A stretch of 64,000 nucleotides of DNA from Billgrantia tianxiuensis (GCF_009834345.1 NZ_CP035042.1:3348001-3412000), one strand, 5' to 3'. Counted from the stretch's first letter, positions 27,131-38,301 are shown. The notes: generated from the sequence alone by a model not told the origin. A program made the numbers and translations.

Positions 27131-27195
27131 AGCGAGGGCGCTGTGAACCCATCCCTGGGCGCTACTTTTGCCATCCATGGCAAAAGACCCTCGCT
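27131..27195. repeat. Three-way-junction palindromic element (REP-like) in the sufB-sufC gap
   Basis: Outer arms AGCGAGGG (27131-27138) and CCCTCGCT (27188-27195) pair perfectly. Inside lie an imperfect stem around CCCATCCCTGGG and a perfect 10-bp stem CTTTTGCCAT / ATGGCAAAAG (27165-27174 with 27177-27186). The Y-shaped design is typical of dispersed REP or BIME-like elements. It has no U-run and separates sufB from the rest of the operon. I do not see a second copy in this window. Confidence 0.7.
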
Positions 27196-27244
27196 TCGTC
27201 TTGTCCCCGGCGCTCATCTCGCCCGGCTACTTGAGAAAACGGCA

Positions 27245-28687
<1,443 letters not shown>

Positions 28688-28757
28688 GTTCTCTCCCCTC
28701 CCGGGCGGTTGGGCTGGCGAGCAAGCTCGCCTCGGGTAATGAATTCTGTTCGATGGT

Positions 28758-29222
28758 TCAGGCCGTGTCGGCGGCCAGGCTCACGCTCTGTATGGGTAAC
28801 TGAACCGGTAGCTTGATCGGCGCGGTATCGGCCAGGTGGGCCAGGGTCACGCTGTCGAGTAGGGTGCGTACCGCCAGTGAAACGCGCTTCCAGTTGTCGG
28901 AAACGCCGCAGGTCGCGAGCAGGTCGCAGTCACCTTCGGCATGACTGCACTCGGTCATCGCTACCGGCCCTTCGATGGCGGTAATGATGTCGATGGCGGT
29001 GATCCGCGACGCCGGCCGCGCCAGCGAGTAGCCACCCTGGGCGCCACGACGCGACTCCAACAGCCCCGCCTTGACCAGCATCTTCAAGGTCTTGCTCACC
29101 GTGGGGTGCGGCAACTGCACGGTCTCGGCCAGCTCTGCCGCCGCATGAGGCTGCTCGGGATGCCGGGCGATCTGCGCCAGGATCACGGCGGCGTAGTCGG
29201 TCAGCCGGGAAAGCTTCAGCAT
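28758..29222 (-). CDS. Rrf2-family Fe-S regulator of the suf operon (SufR/IscR-like)
   Basis: 154 residues from [20 protein letters not shown]-terminal winged helix, then the cluster-binding loop with Cys92, Cys99 and Cys105 (CSHAEGDC ... ATCGVSDNW), nearly the same spacing as IscR (92, 98, 104). The frame is open upstream to 29390, but CAGGAGTCAGGC before the ATG at 29222 and the family N-terminus fix the start. It heads the suf operon. A strong IscR type-1-like dyad lies 50 bp upstream, so [2Fe-2S]-dependent autorepression of the operon is likely. Confidence 0.93.
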   Translation of the reverse strand: MLKLSRLTDYAAVILAQIARHPEQPHAAAELAETVQLPHPTVSKTLKMLVKAGLLESRRGAQGGYSLARPASRITAIDIITAIEGPVAMTECSHAEGDCDLLATCGVSDNWKRVSLAVRTLLDSVTLAHLADTAPIKLPVQLPIQSVSLAADTA

Positions 29223-29265
29223 GCCTGACTCCTGGGTATCGCGATGCGGATATTGCCATCGCTCC

Positions 29266-29290
29266 ATTTGGGACCATTTTAGTCCTGTAT
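29266..29290 (-). promoter_or_regulatory. IscR type-1-like operator upstream of sufR-sufBCDST
   Basis: On the leftward strand GACTAAAATGGTC (29272-29284) matches the core of the E. coli IscR type-1 motif GACTRWWWYAGTC with one mismatch, flanked by ATA on the promoter-distal side. It lies in front of an Rrf2 gene whose protein has the cluster cysteines. Confidence 0.6.
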
Positions 29291-29479
29291 GGGTTCGATG
29301 TGAAGCCTGCGCATGCGAAAGAAGCCTCGAAAACCTCCAGATGGCAGCATGTTCGGCGCCGTTAGCATCAATAAATACAATCGTTCTCATTTGAGAACTC
29401 CAACGGATCGCCGCCGCTCAGCGGCATGCGGATGACAGCAGGAGGAAGGCGACAGGCTCTGTTGCGTTGTAAGCGTTGC

Positions 29480-31188
29480 CTATCGATGCTTGATGGCCAG
29501 AGGGTCTCCCAGCCGGAGGAGGCGTTCGCGCTCATGGTGCCAGGCCAGGAGCTCCTCGACGGGTAGCGCCTTGGAATAAAGGAACCCCTGTGCCTGCTCG
29601 CAGCCCAGCTCTTGGAGAATGCGGTGCTGCCCTTGGGTCTCGACGCCTTCGGCAGTCACCTGTAAATCGAGTGCATGTCCCACGTCGATGAGACATGCCA
29701 TCAGCTTGCGCGCGCGCTCGTCCTGCTCGAGGCCCTCGACGAAGGCTCGGTCGATCTTGAGCCCGGTGATGGGTAGGTGGCGCAGGTACTCGAAGGAGGA
29801 AAAGCCGGTCCCGAAGTCGTCGATGCTGACCTGGATACCACAACCGCGTATGCGCTCCAGCGCCTGCTTGGCCGCGAACAGATCGTGCACCAGCGCACTC
29901 TCGGTCACTTCCACTTCGAGCTGCGACGGACTGATGCCCGACTGCTTGACCAACTGGCCCAGTTCCTCCAACAAGACGTCGTCCATCAGGTTGCGCACCG
30001 AAAAGTTGATGCTTACCTTGCCCCATGGCGGCGAGCGAATTTGCAAGCCTCGCTCATGACGAAACGCGTGACCGGCGCAATCAAGGTAGTGTTCTCGACC
30101 TTGGGCATGAACATACCGGGAGCAATCAGGTTGCCATGTTCGTCACGCCATCGAATGAGCCCTTCGAAGCCACTGACACGTCCGTCCGCCAGGCGCAGCT
30201 TGGGCTGGTAATGGAGCTCGAACTCGCCCTGGGCCAGGCCCCGACGCACACGGGCGATGAGCTGGATGTTCTGTACGCTGCGACGAGCGAAGGAGGGCTG
30301 GAAATGGCAGTGGACCCGGTGCTTTTCGGAGGCGGCCAGCATGGCGATTCTCGCCTCGCGGATCAGACTGCCGGGCGACGCCCCCCTGCCGTTCTGTAGC
30401 GAACTGCCCAGCACTAGTTGAATCCGGAGCGGAACCCCGAGCGCCACTAGGTTATCCTCGCCCAGATCCGCCGCCTTACAGGCGAGGCGCTCGAGTTCCT
30501 TGAGCCCGACCGGCCAGAAAAGCAACACCAGTTCGGCACCACCGACCCGGTAACAGCCCACGAGATTGGGTCCAAGTCGGGTCAGGCGTTGACTGATCGC
30601 AACCATCAACTCATCGCAGGCATCCGCTCCCAGCGCCTCCATGATCTCGCCAATGTCCTCGACACGTACCATTACCACGCCCACGCTGCGGGCATCCTGC
30701 CGCGGTGGCCGCTTGAGCCAGCGTGACAGGTCCATTTCCAGCGCGATCTCGTTGGGCAGCCCGGCTCGCGGATCGGTACGCGACGCGAGCTCCACACTGA
30801 GATAGCTCTGTCTCAGGCGCTCGAACAGCCCTCCGGCGAAACCTCCGATGACCAGATACAGCCCAAGGCGAATCATCCAGTTGAGCGGCGTTTGCACCTC
30901 TCCCGTTTCGACGGAGAGCGGCATTGCTGCCATCAGCAGGCCAGCCATCAGCGCCACTAGCAATGAGCCCCGCCAGGTATACCAAGCTCCCGCCAGCAGT
31001 ACAGGTATCAACATCAGGTAGGGGTAGGCATACCGGGTACCGCCGGTGACATAAACGAGCGCCGTACCCAGCGCCAACAAGCTTCCCAGCGTCAGGACGC
31101 GACAGACGTGACGTACGTTTTGCGGCCAGGTTTGCCACCGCCGCTCCAAGGCACGCCAGGCGTGCAGTACACTGCTCATGCCTGCCAT
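29480..31188 (-). CDS. Membrane GGDEF-EAL protein, probable c-di-GMP phosphodiesterase, interrupted by a -1 frameshift
   Basis: N-terminal region with about four membrane helices (residues ~25-125), a degenerate GGDEF domain (motif GGAEL in YRVGGAELVLLFW) and an EAL domain. The EAL half retains FEGLIRW, EVTES, SIDDFGTGFSSFEYL, LKIDR and AEGVET, so it should hydrolyse c-di-GMP while the cyclase is inactive. The first frame ends at 30013; the rest (KVSINFSVRNL onward) is in another frame. One extra base in the run 30021-30024 would give RRHGGKVSINFS and one ~570-residue protein. Start at 31188 is supported by GGGAGGGGGAGCC. Confidence 0.85.
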
Positions 31189-31434
31189 GTCGGCTCCCCC
31201 TCCCTGACCTGCGCGCTAAATTTATTAAACATCTGGTACTCGCAGTGTATACAACATGGTGCGAAGCGACTGTGCTGGCCGTCAACGCTTCGCCTCACTC
31301 TGCCCTCAGGCACGGCGTCGCGAGCCATTGCCAGCTTGAGAACTGGCGAGTACGAGCCGTATTCGCCAGACTTGTCATGATGGTTAGCCGTATTGGCCAA
31401 GGAACCACTGAACGCCACATTGACGAGGCACCCC

Positions 31435-31908
31435 ATGCGCAATCTCAAACTCGACCGCATCGATCGCATGCTGCTAGAAGCTCTCCAGCAGGACGCCCGT
31501 CTGACCACCGCCGAACTGGCGGAACTCGTGAACCTCTCTCCCTCCCCTTGCGCTCGCCGCATTCGCCGGCTCGAGCAGGCAGGATTGATCACGCGTTACC
31601 GAGCCGAACTGGACAAGGCCCGGCTCGGCCTGATGGTCACGATCTTCGTGCAGGTCCGGCTCTCTCAACACTTGCAAGCGCAAGTGGAAGAATTCGAGCA
31701 GAGCGTGAGCCATATGCCGGAAGTGGTTCAGTGCCACAGCGTTTCCGGCCACTTCGATTACCTGTTGCAGGTCATAACCGCAGATATCCAGGCTTTCGAA
31801 CAATGGCTGCGGCACTTCCGTCAACTGAAGACAATCAGTACCGTCGATAGCAGCTTTGCGATCAGAACGGTCAAGGAAAACGGTCCGCTGCCACTGCCTA
31901 TCGTCTGA
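31435..31908 (+). CDS. Lrp/AsnC-family transcriptional regulator
   Basis: 157 residues. N-terminal AsnC HTH (LDRIDRMLLEALQQDARLTTAELAELVNLSPSPCARRIRRLE), then a RAM ligand-binding domain (VQCHSVSGHFDYLLQVITADIQAFEQWL). The start at 31435 is preceded by GAGGCACCCC. It is divergent from the GGDEF-EAL gene and lies 54 bp before the SDR gene on the same strand. Ligand is probably an amino acid; target unknown. Confidence 0.9.
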   Translation: MRNLKLDRIDRMLLEALQQDARLTTAELAELVNLSPSPCARRIRRLEQAGLITRYRAELDKARLGLMVTIFVQVRLSQHLQAQVEEFEQSVSHMPEVVQCHSVSGHFDYLLQVITADIQAFEQWLRHFRQLKTISTVDSSFAIRTVKENGPLPLPIV

Positions 31909-31962
31909 ATGACAGCAGACGGGCAAGGCGGGCCCTGGCGCAAGCGAAGGGGTGGAAACGAA

Positions 31963-32883
31963 ATGCCGAAGGCCCCCATTACCGTATTCGGTGGCACCGG
32001 CTTTCTCGGGCGTCATGTCGTGCAAGAGCTGTGCGATGCAGGCCATGCGGTGCGCATCGCGGCACGTCGGCCGACACTGCCCGAATGGGCGGAACCCGGG
32101 GATCCACTTGAACTCATGAGTGTCGATATCCGCAGCGAAGCCGATATGAGCGGGGCGCTCGAAGGTGCCTACGGCGCGGTCAATGCCGTCAGCCTTTACG
32201 TCGAAAAGCGTGGGGCAAGCTTCGAGCAGGTTCATGTGGAAGGTGCCGGTCGCCTAGCCCGCCTAGCCCTGACACACGGGGTCAGCACCTTGGTGCAGCT
32301 CTCCGGCATAGGCGCCGATCGCGCCTCGCGCTCGCGCTACGTAAGAGCAAGGGGACGCGGAGAGTCAGCCGTGATCGATGTCTACCCGAAGGCGGTCATC
32401 CTGCGCCCAAGCGTCATGTTCGGCCCCCAGGACGCCTTCCTGAACCGCTTGGCGGACCTGACTCGGCTCCCCCTCGTCCCGCTTTTCGGTCACGGGGAAA
32501 CCCGACTGCAACCAGTGCATGTCGGAGACGTAGCAAGGGCCGTGGTGCGGCTGATGGGCGAACCCTCGACCGAGCGCCGGCTATTCGAGCTAGGCGGTCT
32601 GGATATCCTGAGCTACCGGGAAGTCGTGGAATCGGTCATGGTTCATCTCGGGAATGAGCGCCCCGTGCTACCGATCCCCTTCCCGCTCTGGCACCTTGCG
32701 GCCCTGTTGGCCTCACCGCTTCCCGAGCCGCCGCTGACCCGCGATCAAGTCATCATGATGGGGGCAGACAACACGGTCGGCGAAGGTGTGGGCACCTTCG
32801 CCGACCTCGATATTCTGCCACGCTCGCTGCGCGACTCCCTGCCAGCCTGTCTCCCGACTCAGGCCTCGTCGTCATCGGAGTAA
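31963..32883 (+). CDS. NDUFA9-like atypical SDR (NAD(P)-binding epimerase family)
   Basis: 306 residues. N-terminal Rossmann motif ITVFGGTGFLGRHVVQEL, then LVQLSGIGADRASRSRYVRARGRGE and VILRPSVMFGPQDAFLNRLADL, the pattern of the complex I NDUFA9-like atypical SDRs. In bacteria these are stand-alone proteins whose substrate is unknown, possibly quinone- or lipid-related. It converges with the PhoU-like gene, overlapping by 25 bp. Start chosen at MPKAPITVFGG. Confidence 0.85.
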   Translation: MPKAPITVFGGTGFLGRHVVQELCDAGHAVRIAARRPTLPEWAEPGDPLELMSVDIRSEADMSGALEGAYGAVNAVSLYVEKRGASFEQVHVEGAGRLARLALTHGVSTLVQLSGIGADRASRSRYVRARGRGESAVIDVYPKAVILRPSVMFGPQDAFLNRLADLTRLPLVPLFGHGETRLQPVHVGDVARAVVRLMGEPSTERRLFELGGLDILSYREVVESVMVHLGNERPVLPIPFPLWHLAALLASPLPEPPLTRDQVIMMGADNTVGEGVGTFADLDILPRSLRDSLPACLPTQASSSSE

Positions 32884-33536
32884 AAGTCGAGATCTTCGAG
32901 GCGCCCAAGCACCGCCGTGGCGATATTGGCCAGGTGCGCCGCCACACGCTTGTAATGCCGGGCCAGCAACGAGTAGGCCACGGCCTCGTGAAACTCGACC
33001 TTGTCCTCGTCGCGAAACAGCTCCTCGATCAGGCGATCGCAGTGCGGACGCACTTCGCCAGCCTTGGCCAGGGCCTCGCGAGCCTGCGCCTCATCGGAAT
33101 CCCGGGCCGCCTTGGTGACAAGGCCAAACATCTCCACCACCTGGGCGGCGATCCTGTCCAGCGGCTCCTGGTACTTGGTGACATGGAAGCCCTCGCGGTA
33201 GAAATGCCCCACCTCGAAGACATTCTTGCAGTAGTCGCCAATGCGCTCGGCATCCTTGGCCACGCTCATCAGCGCCAGGCAGATCGCCACGTCGTGGCCC
33301 GGGTTGACGGTCAGGTGGCGAAGTACCTTGCGCCGGATCGAACGCTCGAGTTCATTGATGCTGCGATCGCGATCATAGAGCGGCTGCCGCACCTCATCGG
33401 CGGGAGCCGTGCTGTGCAGGACCTCGTTGGCCCGATCGAACATCCAGGCCCCGTGCCGCAGCATCTGGGTGAGGTCCTCGAAAGCCTGGTTGATGGTGTT
33501 CTCTGAAGTCAGGGCGCTGTATAGCTGACGAAACAT
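32859..33536 (-). CDS. PhoU/DUF47-domain protein
   Basis: 225 residues, helical, one or two PhoU-like repeats (NELERSIRRKVLRHLTVNPGHDVAICLALMSVAKDAERIGDYCKNVFEV). It is encoded 25 bp downstream of the Na+/phosphate cotransporter on the same strand. Such pairs are common, and PhoU-like partners are thought to restrain or gate phosphate entry. The start at 33536 has GGAGTGACCTCC in front; 33593 lies inside the upstream gene. Confidence 0.88.
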   Translation of the reverse strand: MFRQLYSALTSENTINQAFEDLTQMLRHGAWMFDRANEVLHSTAPADEVRQPLYDRDRSINELERSIRRKVLRHLTVNPGHDVAICLALMSVAKDAERIGDYCKNVFEVGHFYREGFHVTKYQEPLDRIAAQVVEMFGLVTKAARDSDEAQAREALAKAGEVRPHCDRLIEELFRDEDKVEFHEAVAYSLLARHYKRVAAHLANIATAVLGRLEDLDFYSDDDEA

Positions 33537-33561
33537 GGAGGTCACTCCTGAAATACCGCGC

Positions 33562-34770
33562 TCAGCGCAGGCTGGTGAAAAGTTCGACGGCACCGATTCC
33601 CAACAGTGGTATCACCAGGAACACGCCGATCAGGAAGATGAAGGCATAGCGGGTCTGGCGCGCCGCCAGCTTTCCGTACCAGGTCGCCACCTTGAGCGGC
33701 ACATAGCGCAGCGGCCACCAGATGGCGGTGCCGGTCAGGTTGAACGTGACATGGAAGAGCGCCACAGTCATGGCGGCAGCCACCGGGTTGGCGGTCGCAG
33801 CCAGCAGGCTGGTCACCGTAGTGCCCAGGTTCGCCCCCATCATGAACGGTAGCACGCGCCGCAGGCGAACCACACCGGCACCGGCCAGGGGCACCATCAG
33901 GCTGCTGGTGATGGTGCTCGACTGCACCAGCACGGTGGAGACCAGCCCCACGCTATAGGCCCGCAGGTCGCTGCGGAAGAAATAGGTTCGAAACAGGCCG
34001 TCCATGTGTCGCAACAGGGCGCCACGCAGGTTCTGCACCATGAAGATCAGAGCAATGAACATCAACAGCAGGCCCAGCCCGGCGACCAGCAGCCCTTGCC
34101 CGGCCAGGGTCGGCATCAGCCAGGCGCCGATACCATTGAAAAGTTCGACGACCGGCTGAGTGATGAGCTTGATGGGACTGTTGGGGCGTGCCACTTCCTC
34201 GAGCCCGATCACATCGGCCATCCAGCCCGCCAGGCGCGAGAACATGCCGCGCCCCGCTTCATGGAACAGGCCGCTGATGAGTTCCAGCGGAAACACCACC
34301 AGCACGGTGAGAATATTGAAGAAGTCGTGCATCAGCGCAGCGGTGAAGGAGCGCCTGAAATTGCGCCGGATGCGCACGTTGGCCAGTGCCACGATCACTC
34401 CGGTGACAGCGGTACCGATGTTGGCGCCCATGATGGCGAATACGGCCGTGCCCAGCGTCATCTCCCCGCTGGCCACCAAGGTCACGATCAGTGCCGAGGT
34501 GAATGAAGAACTCTGCACGATCATGGTCACCAGCACCCCCGCCAACAGCGCAACGAAGGGATTCTCGCCGTAGGCGAAGAGCTGGGTCAGGAAGTCGCTG
34601 GCTTGGCCGAAGGTGCCCAGGCCCGAGCCCAGTACATTGAGCGCCGCCAGGAAGAGGTACAGGCAGATGCCGGCATAGACGCCGCGCATCCAGGCCGGCA
34701 CTTCACGTCCCGACTCGCGGGCCAGTGCCGCACGCTGCGTTGCGTTGGAGGAAAGGGGGGATTTCGACAT
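33562..34770 (-). CDS. Na+/phosphate cotransporter (NptA / Na/Pi-cotransporter II family)
   Basis: 402 residues, about eight to nine helices. The family shows an internal inverted duplication with a QSS motif in each half; here MIVQSSSFTSALIVTLV and VLVQSSTITSSLMVPLA. GANIGTAVTG and GANLGTTVTS also repeat. Imports inorganic phosphate with sodium, a sensible choice for a halophile. The start is uncertain: 34770 (MSKSPLSSN) or 34812; neither has a strong ribosome-binding site. Co-operonic with the PhoU-like protein. Confidence 0.88.
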   Translation of the reverse strand: MSKSPLSSNATQRAALARESGREVPAWMRGVYAGICLYLFLAALNVLGSGLGTFGQASDFLTQLFAYGENPFVALLAGVLVTMIVQSSSFTSALIVTLVASGEMTLGTAVFAIMGANIGTAVTGVIVALANVRIRRNFRRSFTAALMHDFFNILTVLVVFPLELISGLFHEAGRGMFSRLAGWMADVIGLEEVARPNSPIKLITQPVVELFNGIGAWLMPTLAGQGLLVAGLGLLLMFIALIFMVQNLRGALLRHMDGLFRTYFFRSDLRAYSVGLVSTVLVQSSTITSSLMVPLAGAGVVRLRRVLPFMMGANLGTTVTSLLAATANPVAAAMTVALFHVTFNLTGTAIWWPLRYVPLKVATWYGKLAARQTRYAFIFLIGVFLVIPLLGIGAVELFTSLR

Positions 34771-34876
34771 GAGGGGGCCGCTTGCTCCGTGCCTGGAATG
34801 TGACGAATACATGACGCTTGCGTTACTGCCGGCGAACGGTACCCCTCCTGTGTGACAGTTTCATGACATCGTTGCC

Positions 34877-35314
34877 CTACTCACCGATATCCTCGTTCCA
34901 CAGTTCCGGAGAGGTCTCGATGAAGTGGGTCATCATGTCGATGCACTCATCGAGCTGCAGGACCTCGACCTCGATGCCACGGGAACGCAACAGCTCCTCC
35001 TCGCCCAGAAAGGTCTGGTTCTCGCCGACGACGACCCGAGGAATGCCGTACAGCAGAATGGCGCCGCTGCACATGGGACAGGGAGACAGCGTAGTGTACA
35101 GGGTGCAGTCGCGATAGACCGAAGCCGGCTGGCGGCCAGCCTGCTCGAGCGCATCCATCTCGCCATGCAGCACGGCACTGCCGGACTGGACACGCCGGTT
35201 ATGGCCGCGTCCAATGATTTCTCCACGGTGCACCAGCACCGAACCGATGGGAATCCCGCCCTCGGTAAGGCCCATACGGGCCTCCTCGATTGCGGCTCGC
35301 ATGTAGCGATCCAT
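34877..35314 (-). CDS. Nucleoside/cytosine deaminase family protein
   Basis: 145 residues. Zinc-dependent deaminase signature: HGEMDAL (zinc His and catalytic Glu) and TTLSPCPMCSGAILLYGIPRVV (two zinc cysteines). The form SPCPMCSGAILLYGI and the C-terminal ETSPELWNEDIGE resemble the yeast FCY1-type cytosine deaminase branch rather than TadA. AGGAGGCGGCATCAC before the ATG at 35314 fixes the start. Substrate is inferred only by resemblance; guanine or other bases are possible. Confidence 0.85.
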   Translation of the reverse strand: MDRYMRAAIEEARMGLTEGGIPIGSVLVHRGEIIGRGHNRRVQSGSAVLHGEMDALEQAGRQPASVYRDCTLYTTLSPCPMCSGAILLYGIPRVVVGENQTFLGEEELLRSRGIEVEVLQLDECIDMMTHFIETSPELWNEDIGE

Positions 35315-35404
35315 GTGATGCCGCCTCCTCGTCATGTCCTTTGCGGGTCTCGCCGTGACCATAGCAGATGCCCGAGCGGCTTGCCCGCCGCCAAATCTCG
35401 CTGC

Positions 35405-35941
35405 CTATTGCCAACGCCAGCCATGCCGCTCCCACCACTCCAGGGCGATAGCGCGATTCTCCGCATTGGCGCTCTGCTCAAGCGTTTCGGTGAGGCGCAC
35501 GTAATCGCCGCCTGTCTGGGCCATTAGCTGCGGATCCTGGGTCGCCAGCTGCAGGGAATAAAGTACCAGCATCAGCTCGTACTGATCTTGCGTGTCGATA
35601 AGCGCGAACAGCATCGGCACGGCCGGCTCGCCAATCTGCCCGAGCCGCTCTGCGGCAATGTACCAGACCCTCGGGTGCTCGCTGCCGCCCTGCACGTCGA
35701 TGAAGCGCTTGTCGGCCAAACGGCTGATGTAGTAATGGACCTCGTCCTCTTGCGAGGCGTAGAGCGGAGGCACCCAGAAGCGATCGTGCTGAGTGGTGGG
35801 CACCGGCCTCGCAGCCGGCTCGGCCGACACCTCCGGCTCGGGGTCGGCGGCAGGCTCGGCCTGCGAAGCCTCACGACCGGCACAACCGGCCGCCAGCAGC
35901 AGGGTAAGCAGGATCGGGATGAATCTCGGGTCTCTCGGCAT
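35405..35941 (-). CDS. Lipoprotein of unknown function
   Basis: 178 residues. Type II signal peptide with lipobox LLLAAGC, a Pro/Glu/Ala-rich linker (~residues 25-50), then a small helical domain with HEAT-like spacing (AAERLGQIGEPAVPMLFALIDTQDQYELMLVLYSLQLA). The second residue after the lipidated Cys is Gly, compatible with outer-membrane sorting (C-A-G). No family name can be given. A GTG just upstream is in frame; the ATG at 35941 is taken. Confidence 0.75.
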   Translation of the reverse strand: MPRDPRFIPILLTLLLAAGCAGREASQAEPAADPEPEVSAEPAARPVPTTQHDRFWVPPLYASQEDEVHYYISRLADKRFIDVQGGSEHPRVWYIAAERLGQIGEPAVPMLFALIDTQDQYELMLVLYSLQLATQDPQLMAQTGGDYVRLTETLEQSANAENRAIALEWWERHGWRWQ

Positions 35942-36044
35942 CACCTGGGCACCACTCCTCTCACTCGTGCACTACATGGCGCCACGGATGGCCGCCACGG
36001 GGTTCTCATGGTATGAACAAATATCGCTCCGGGCGAGGGATAAG

Positions 36045-36919
36045 ATGCCACGACGACTCCCCCATTGAACACGCTGCGCCTTTTCGAAGCTGCCGCACGA
36101 CTCGGGCAGCTCAAGGTCGCCGCCGATGAGCTGTCGCTGACCCCGAGCGCGGTGAGCCATGGCATCCGTGCGCTCGAGCGCTGGCTCGGCATCGCGCTGT
36201 TCCAGCGCACCCCGCAAGGCCTTCGGCTGACCGCCGAGGGCGAACGCTATGCGGCGATCGTGCGCGAGTCGCTGACGCTACTAGGCGACGGTACAGAAAG
36301 ACTGCTCGGCGTGCAGGAGCCTCGGCGCTTGGCCATCAGCGTCACCCCTTTCTTCGCTGTCCGCTGGCTGTTGCCGCGGCTCGCCGAGTTTCGTGCCCTT
36401 AACCCCGACATCAGCGTCTTGCTCGATACCTCGCAGCAACAGGTATCGCTGGAAACCGGAGAGATGGACATGGCGATTCGCATGGGGCGTGGCGATTGGC
36501 CCGCGCTTGCCTGCGACCTATTGTTCCGCGAACGCCTGGTACCGGTATGTGCCCCCTCGTTGGTGGACCAAGCAAGAGCCGATCCCGCCGGCATCTGTCA
36601 TATCCACATGCGCACGGTACATGAGGAATGGCAGAGCTGGTGCGATGCCACCGGCCACCCTCCGCCTACCCCCGACAAGGCGTTCTTCGTCGACACGCTG
36701 CAACTGGCCTACGAAGCAGCCGCCAGCGGCTTCGGCATCGCCATGGGGCGGCAGCCACTGGTCGATGCCGAACTCGAGCGCGGCCTGCTCGTTCCGCCAT
36801 GGCGGGACAGCGTGGACATCGAGACCGGCTACTGGCTGGCGATACCGCCGCGACGTCGAAGCGAGCCCATGATCGCGCTGTTTCGCGACTGGCTGCTGCA
36901 GCAGGTCGCGACTGCATAG
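36045..36919 (+). CDS. LysR-family regulator (GcvA-like), -1 frameshift close to the start
   Basis: HTH FEAAARLGQLKVAADELSLTPSAVSHGIRALERWLG and an effector domain typical of the GcvA branch (~291 residues when repaired). GcvA-like proteins usually open MPRRLPPLN. That sequence is present as ATG at 36045 (after GGGCGAGGGATAAG) but is thrown out of frame by a C5 run at 36059-36063. One more C gives MPRRLPPLNTLRLFEAA. As written, the frame could start only at the TTG at 36065, which has no ribosome-binding site. It probably regulates the adjacent MFS transporter. Confidence 0.85.
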
Positions 36920-37050
36920 CAGCATCGAGACCAGACCCACCCACGGTGACGAATATCGTTCAACCGGGGGAGAAAAGGTTTCGTTTGAGCCGTGCGCTGC
37001 ACTCGGTTGCAATGCGGTCATGTTCTCGCTCGCCTACTGGAGTGACTACC

Positions 37051-38298
37051 ATGACCGCTTCCCCTGCCGTGCCTCCCTCGGCATCCTCGGCGCCGGCGTT
37101 GCTGGTGCTGGTCGGCTGCGCCTGCGCCATTTCCCTCATCACTTTCGGCGTACGCTCGATTTTTGGCTTGTTTACCGATCCCGTGGTCGAAACCCATGGC
37201 TGGACGCGCGAAACCTTCGCCTTTGCCATTGCCTTGCAGAATCTCGTCTGGGGTCTGACTCAACCCTTCGCCGGCGCTCTGGTCGACCGCTACGGCCCCG
37301 TGCGGGTGCTGGTCACGGGAGCGGCGTGCTACGCCGCCGGGCTGGCCTTGATGGCGGTAAGCGCTTCGCCGCTGACTCTGACGTTGAGTGCCGGAGTACT
37401 GGTGGGGCTCGGCATGGGCGGTGCCTCCTTCGTCACCGTACTGGGTGCATTGGGCAAGCTGGTGCCAGCCTCGCAGCGCGGCTGGGCGCTGGGGATGGGC
37501 ACGGCAGCCGGGTCGCTCGGCCAGTTCCTGTTTGCCCCGCTGGGACAGGCCTTCATTGCCGGCTACGGCTGGCAGACCGCCGCCCTGCTCCTCGCCGGCG
37601 GTGTCGCGATGGTCTTGGGCCTGGCGTTTGGCGTACGTGGCACGCTGCAAGCGGCCGGCGTCGAGCAGGAGCCGGAGCTGACGCTGCGGCAAACGCTGGG
37701 CCTGGCAATGCGTCATTCCAGCTACGTTTATCTGCTGTTGGGCTTCTCGGTGTGCGGTTTTCAGCTCGCCTTCATCACCGTGCACCTGCCTCCCTACCTC
37801 AACGACCAGGGCGTGGACGCAACAATCGCCGGTTGGGCCATCGGGGCCATCGGCCTGGCCAACGTACTGGGTGCCTATGCCGCAGGCATGCTCAGTACCC
37901 GCCTCAGCCAACGCGGGCTACTCTCCTTCATCTATTTCGCCCGCGCTGTGGCCATCGTGCTCTTCATGAGTTTTCCCATCACCAACGCCAGCGTGCTGCT
38001 GTTCGCGACCACGATGGGCCTGCTGTGGCTGTCCACCGTGCCGCTGACCTCCGGCCTGGTTGCCTTGATGTTCGGCACGCGCTTCATGGCCACGCTATTC
38101 GGCTTGATCTTCCTCAGTCATCAGGTCGGGTCGTTTTTTGGCGTCTGGCTGGGTGGACGGCTGTTCGAGCTGACCGCCAGCTATCAGTTGGTGTGGTGGC
38201 TCACCGCCGCGCTTGGAGCCGCTGCGGGCCTGATCCATCTGCCGATTCGCGAGCGGCCAGCCCCCAGGCCTGCCACCATGCTGGGAACGGGAGGCTGA
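37051..38298 (+). CDS. MFS transporter
   Basis: 415 residues, 12 predicted helices, with the MFS loop 2-3 motif GALVDRYGPVRVLVTG and long hydrophobic helices. The N-terminus and the pattern VRSIFGLFTDPVVETHGWTRETFAFAIALQNL resemble the monocarboxylate/oxalate-formate type MFS group. Substrate unknown. Start at 37051 (MTASPAVPPS) has GGAGTGACTACC before it. Downstream of the GcvA-like LysR, which is the likely regulator. Confidence 0.87.
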   Translation: MTASPAVPPSASSAPALLVLVGCACAISLITFGVRSIFGLFTDPVVETHGWTRETFAFAIALQNLVWGLTQPFAGALVDRYGPVRVLVTGAACYAAGLALMAVSASPLTLTLSAGVLVGLGMGGASFVTVLGALGKLVPASQRGWALGMGTAAGSLGQFLFAPLGQAFIAGYGWQTAALLLAGGVAMVLGLAFGVRGTLQAAGVEQEPELTLRQTLGLAMRHSSYVYLLLGFSVCGFQLAFITVHLPPYLNDQGVDATIAGWAIGAIGLANVLGAYAAGMLSTRLSQRGLLSFIYFARAVAIVLFMSFPITNASVLLFATTMGLLWLSTVPLTSGLVALMFGTRFMATLFGLIFLSHQVGSFFGVWLGGRLFELTASYQLVWWLTAALGAAAGLIHLPIRERPAPRPATMLGTGG

Positions 38299-38301
38299 TC
38301 C

